Below are positions 59,929 through 64,000 of a stretch of DNA of 64,000 nt, piece by piece. A program made the translations under genes and the position numbers. The stretch is from Prochloraceae cyanobacterium. GTDB taxonomy: Bacteria; Cyanobacteriota; Cyanobacteriia; Cyanobacteriales; JASJDA01. How positions within the stretch are numbered: the stretch's first letter is position 1; every line of letters begins with the position of its first letter. The notes beneath the pieces are model-generated. The model ran no database searches and had not been told where the DNA came from. It worked only from the letters and a program-made list of their open reading frames with translations. The stretch lies in the NCBI GenBank assembly GCA_030065755.1, contig JASJDA010000003.1:27541-91540 (forward strand), written 5' to 3'.

Positions 59929-60301
59929 ATATGTATTCTCCTTTAATTTGCACGTAGCAGATACAGACCAGGTAAAGAGGTGCCAAACAATTTTTGTGCC
60001 TACTATGTGTTTGTATCAAAAAATGCTCCCAAAATAAGCATTAAAGCTTTGATTTGACACAATTCGATAACAAAAATGAAATATTTATTCATAAATATTG
60101 ACAAACTATATAGCAATCGCTCTCATAAAAATTAATTAAAAAATAATTAACTTGACAAATAAACACAAAAAATATAATTTTCAAAACACTCAGGTGTCTT
60201 AGAAAAACAAAAAGATTCATCGAAGGCAAGTCAAGTTATGATGGTTGACTTGAGTCCCATCCAGTTACCGATCGAATTGACTTAGTTACCAAATCGTAAA
60301 T

Positions 60302-62278
60302 ATGCGCTTTAAAACTCTGTTTTTTTGTGGTCTGATCTGTTTTGCTTGCGCTGCAAATAGCCAAAAAAGCATCGCTTCTCCAGAACCCAAGACCGATCCT
60401 GTAGTAACTACAACTAATAGTAACCCTCTTCAATCCCCCTCAACCCTGAAGATTGAATTGTCAGGGGTGCTTTTACCTTTAATCTTTGACAAACAGTCAG
60501 AAGAAGGAACTTTTGCCCCAGCATCGCTACAGTGGTACGAAATAGCACAAAATTCTCAATTAGGATTTAATAACCAAACCAGATACGGACCCCTCACCAA
60601 TAAGCTTTTCCAACAGCCAACTGCACAGCATTTGCGTCGAGGAGAAGTTGTTTTCAATATTATCAATCGTTCCTTTTTTACCTCAGATTCGGTCGAAGAA
60701 GACGGAACAGCAGCCTATCTAAACTTTGGCGCTACTTGGGGTATTCTAGATAACCTAGAATTTACTATAGAATCTCAAAGAGTGGATACTGCCTTTCCAA
60801 CAAGACAAGGGCAATTTCGCGCTAATAGAAATCCGAGAGGAGAGAATAACTTTTTATCCGAACAAGAATTAAGCTTTCAACTCAAACAAAGATTTTGGCA
60901 CAACGAATCGGAAACACTGGCTTTAAGCGGTGTTGCTGCTGTTTCTATAGGCGATCGCGGTTTTTCTTTTCGCGATCGAAATGGGAGAATAGTTCAAGAC
61001 GGTTCGCGATCGGGGGCAGTTCCAGCCTTTGCCATTCCTTTTACTGCTTCTGTTAACGATCGCGCCTATTTCACTTTTTCGCCTACTATAGCCTTCTTTG
61101 ACGAAGAAAATGCCCTTCACATCCATCGACCACCTGTTGCCAATCCTGGATCTTTTGGCACTACTTTTGGTTTAACAGGTGGGATTTCCTTTATTGTTTC
61201 CCCGCGTTTAGTTCTTTGGGGAGATGGTTTCGTTCCTCTTACTGGTAATAATAGTATCGATCGAGATTCCGGTCTTCCAGATAAAACAGTAGCTTTGAAT
61301 GCTGGGGTGCGCTATTTGGTCAACCCTCGTTTGGGATTAGACATATATGCTTCCAATACCCAAGGTAGTAAAATTCCTCTTGCCTTAACAGCCGATCGAG
61401 ACTGGGCGGCTTTAGGAGTAGGATTGTTATTTATGCCAGAGTTCGTACCTGCTAATCGTCGTTACTCAGATAGTTTCGCATCATCTGACGATCGCGCTGA
61501 AGAACCTTTCACTACTGACGGGTTGGGCTTTTTTGATGGGGGTACCGTACCCAGTGGAATGTTTAAGTTTCACTTACAAGGAGGAAGTCAAGGGGTTCTC
61601 ACTGCTTTACGCTATGGGGTACTCAAGGATTTCGAGTTAGGGGCTTATCTAGATTACATTTCGGGAGACGTAGACGAATCAGAACAAGGGTTTAGTGCCA
61701 AGATCCGACTGGTGAACCAAGCAGAAAACTATCCCTTAACCGTAAGCTTAGGCGCAACTCTCGGTATAACTGACGAAGTTTTTACCAATTTTAGTAACAA
61801 CGACAAAAGGGAGTTCGATCGACGCAATATAGATGCAGGGGTTCCCTTTTTCTTCCAACGAGATAATGAAGAGGGACGAAGGTTTGTTGCTACCGTCTCC
61901 TTACCAATAAATTACGATTTTGAGAATGGTGCAGGCATCTGGTTAACTCCTATAGTGGGTTTCGCACAACGGTTAGGAACGGAAATTGCTGGTTTTAATG
62001 TTGGCGGTTCGGCACCACTGCCTCTAAATTTTAGTCTCATAGGAGAAGTAGGGGCTAATTTTGCCGGTCGGGGTAATGCCTTTATCGGCAATAGACTAGA
62101 AGACCGCATTCCTTGGAATGTCGGTTTTCAATGGAACCCCGAACCTTCTTTAAATAGTGTTAATCCTGCTGTGGGTATATACGTAACTAACCGCGTGGGT
62201 TCTTCTACTTGGCATCAACTGCGAGTTAGAGAACAAGATGAGATCGCAGTGGGAGGTAATTTTTCATTATCTTTCTAA
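60302..62278 (+). CDS. Secreted/outer-membrane beta-barrel-like protein
   Basis: Signal peptide MRFKTLFFCGLICFACAANSQKSIA; 658 aa beta-rich sequence ending in aromatic Phe (NFSLSF). Confidence 0.6.
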   Translation: MRFKTLFFCGLICFACAANSQKSIASPEPKTDPVVTTTNSNPLQSPSTLKIELSGVLLPLIFDKQSEEGTFAPASLQWYEIAQNSQLGFNNQTRYGPLTNKLFQQPTAQHLRRGEVVFNIINRSFFTSDSVEEDGTAAYLNFGATWGILDNLEFTIESQRVDTAFPTRQGQFRANRNPRGENNFLSEQELSFQLKQRFWHNESETLALSGVAAVSIGDRGFSFRDRNGRIVQDGSRSGAVPAFAIPFTASVNDRAYFTFSPTIAFFDEENALHIHRPPVANPGSFGTTFGLTGGISFIVSPRLVLWGDGFVPLTGNNSIDRDSGLPDKTVALNAGVRYLVNPRLGLDIYASNTQGSKIPLALTADRDWAALGVGLLFMPEFVPANRRYSDSFASSDDRAEEPFTTDGLGFFDGGTVPSGMFKFHLQGGSQGVLTALRYGVLKDFELGAYLDYISGDVDESEQGFSAKIRLVNQAENYPLTVSLGATLGITDEVFTNFSNNDKREFDRRNIDAGVPFFFQRDNEEGRRFVATVSLPINYDFENGAGIWLTPIVGFAQRLGTEIAGFNVGGSAPLPLNFSLIGEVGANFAGRGNAFIGNRLEDRIPWNVGFQWNPEPSLNSVNPAVGIYVTNRVGSSTWHQLRVREQDEIAVGGNFSLSF

Positions 62279-62293
62279 CAAAACAAAAATGCT

Positions 62294-62545
62294 GTCAGCA
62301 CCCCGCACTAAAGTGACGGGGCTTCGTGCCCTCCTTTAGTTAGTTGACCAGCTTGAGTTCTTTTTGAGAACTACGTTATTGGCAAGAGTTGAAGACCTAC
62401 CTTGAAATGCGTGCCAGTTTCAAGCTCTAGAACTTAAAAGTTAAACAGTTTTACGAGGGGTAAAACAGTGCTTTTGAGATAGTACCGACCAATAACTTTA
62501 GCGAGGCAAACATTATCCAATATTTGGAGAAATAGAGACGCAAAA
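62294..62545 (+). ncRNA. IscB omega-RNA scaffold region
   Basis: gtcagcaccccgcactaaagtgacggggcttcgtgccc hairpin followed by a 5' structured leader up to iscB. Confidence 0.7.
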
Positions 62546-63871
62546 ATGTCTAATAAAGTATTTGTAATAGATACCAACAAGCACCCATTAGAACCATGCT
62601 CGCCAACAGTAGCTAAAAAGCTACTAAAAGCACAGAAAGCTGCAATATTTAGACAATATCCATTCACAATTATTTTAAAGAAAGCAATTGGGAAACAGGA
62701 GCTAAAAAAATGTCAATTAAAACTTGACCCTGGATCTAAAACCACTGGAATAGCAATAATTCAAGAAAATCAACTTATTTGGGCAGCAGAATTAACGCAC
62801 CGAGGACAACAGATAAAAGACGATCTAGAATCTCGCTCCTCTCTACGACGTGGACGTAGAGTCAGAAAAACTAGATACAGAAAACCAAGATTTCTCAATA
62901 GAACTAGAGAAAAAGGGTGGTTAGCTCCTAGTTTAGAACATCGGGTTCTAACGACATTAACTTGGGTTAATAAGTTAATTAAATTCTGTCCTATTGATTC
63001 AATAGCAACAGAACTAGTTAGGTTTGATACTCAGAAAATAAACAATCCTGAAATATCAGGTAAACAATACCAACAAGGAACACTTTATCAGTACGAGGTT
63101 AGAGAATACTTGTTAGAAAAGTTTAATCGAACCTGTGCTTATTGTGGTGTTAAAAATGTTCCTTTAGAGGTTGAGCATATAGTACCCAAGTCCAAAGGGG
63201 GAAGTAATCGAATATCTAATTTGACTATTGCCTGTGTACCCTGCAATCAAAGTAAATCTAATCGAGATATCAAAGATTTTTTAGCTAAAAAACCATCTTT
63301 GCTCAAAAAGATATTAACTCAAGCTAAAGCGCCTTTAAAAGATGCAGCAGCAGTTAATTCTACGCGGTGGAAACTGTTTAAATCACTCAAAGAAACTGGC
63401 GTACCTGTAACAACTGGTACGGGAGGACAAACCAAGTTTAATCGTACTCAACAACAACTAGAAAAACGTCATTATTTGGATGCTGCTTGTGTTGGGGATA
63501 CTCCTGATTTAAAGATACTGACCCGAGAACCATTACTAATTAAATGCGGTGGTCATGGTCAACGACAAGTTATTCATGTCGATAAACATGGTTTTCCTAG
63601 ACTAAACAAGACAGGAAACCAGGTGAGAAAATCAGCTCATATTAAACAAGTTAAAGGTTTTCAGACTGGAGATATTGTTAAAGCTGTTGTCGCTCGCGGA
63701 AAAAAAGTTGGTCTTTATTTGGGTAAAGTAGCTGTTAGAAGTAGTGGTTCTTTTAACATCAAAACTCTAAAAGAAACAGTACAAGGAATTAGCTATAGGT
63801 ACTGTACTTCTATACACCGAAAAGATGGATATATTTATGGATTCGTTCCCAAGAATTTTCACGGCGGTTAA
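62546..63871 (+). CDS. iscB: IscB RNA-guided nuclease (RuvC + HNH)
   Basis: PLMP-like N-term (VIDTNKHPLEPCSPTVAKKLLKAQKAAIF); RuvC-I LKLDPGSKTTGIAI; Arg-rich bridge helix; HNH CAYCGVKNVPLEVEHIVPKSKGGSNRISNLTIACVPCNQSK; RuvC-III HYLDAACVG. Confidence 0.9.
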   Translation: MSNKVFVIDTNKHPLEPCSPTVAKKLLKAQKAAIFRQYPFTIILKKAIGKQELKKCQLKLDPGSKTTGIAIIQENQLIWAAELTHRGQQIKDDLESRSSLRRGRRVRKTRYRKPRFLNRTREKGWLAPSLEHRVLTTLTWVNKLIKFCPIDSIATELVRFDTQKINNPEISGKQYQQGTLYQYEVREYLLEKFNRTCAYCGVKNVPLEVEHIVPKSKGGSNRISNLTIACVPCNQSKSNRDIKDFLAKKPSLLKKILTQAKAPLKDAAAVNSTRWKLFKSLKETGVPVTTGTGGQTKFNRTQQQLEKRHYLDAACVGDTPDLKILTREPLLIKCGGHGQRQVIHVDKHGFPRLNKTGNQVRKSAHIKQVKGFQTGDIVKAVVARGKKVGLYLGKVAVRSSGSFNIKTLKETVQGISYRYCTSIHRKDGYIYGFVPKNFHGG

Positions 63872-63905
63872 AACCGCTCGTGTCGTTTTTCCGAGAGATG
63901 TTTTT

Positions 63906-63989
63906 ATTTTTATTAGGGAAGTCTTTTAACGATAACTTTATTGCTTCGTATATAACTGAACTGCTGATGAAGACTTCCCTAATAAAAAT
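63906..63989. repeat. Inverted repeat pair (20 bp arms, about 44-bp spacer), MITE-like or terminator-like
   Basis: atttttattagggaagtctt (63906-63925) and aagacttccctaataaaaat (63970-63989) are exact reverse complements. Confidence 0.8.
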
Positions 63990-64000
63990 GAACTTTTTGT

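Noticed and set aside
1-64000. tRNA or rRNA genes
   Set aside because: No cloverleaf or rRNA signature recognised by eye apart from the tmRNA; a tRNAscan/Infernal run would be decisive.

Overview
The window looks like a cyanobacterial chromosome segment: HIP1-type GCGATCGC octamers are frequent, and ChlH, RelA/SpoT, SufE, NarM-like, COP23, PatD-like, LptC and CYP120-like genes are present. Most of it is housekeeping: hisC, rpmA/rplU, recF, leuB, metG, sbcC, speD, chlH and a tmRNA. Accessory content includes: (1) a Grr/Osc-type radical-SAM cyclophane RiPP locus (grrP-grrM-grrA) whose precursor has an unusual tandem Phe/Trp-X-Asp core; (2) an intact IscB with an omega-RNA-like leader, and a solitary omega-RNA-like hairpin about 60 kb away; (3) a TnpB element lacking an obvious zinc ribbon; (4) two adjacent genes sharing an AAA-like domain, one with an N-terminal HTH and one with 14 WD40 repeats, separated by a G-quadruplex-capable repeat; (5) a REP-associated transposase gene (RAYT) linked to perfect 28-bp palindromes whose central bases covary. 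Three single-gene inserts (glycosyltransferase, P450, RAYT) are each flanked by a partial direct duplication of a neighbouring gene (hisC, lptC, chlH), which may indicate a shared gene-gain mechanism. All calls come from reading the sequence and ORF translations; no searches were run.
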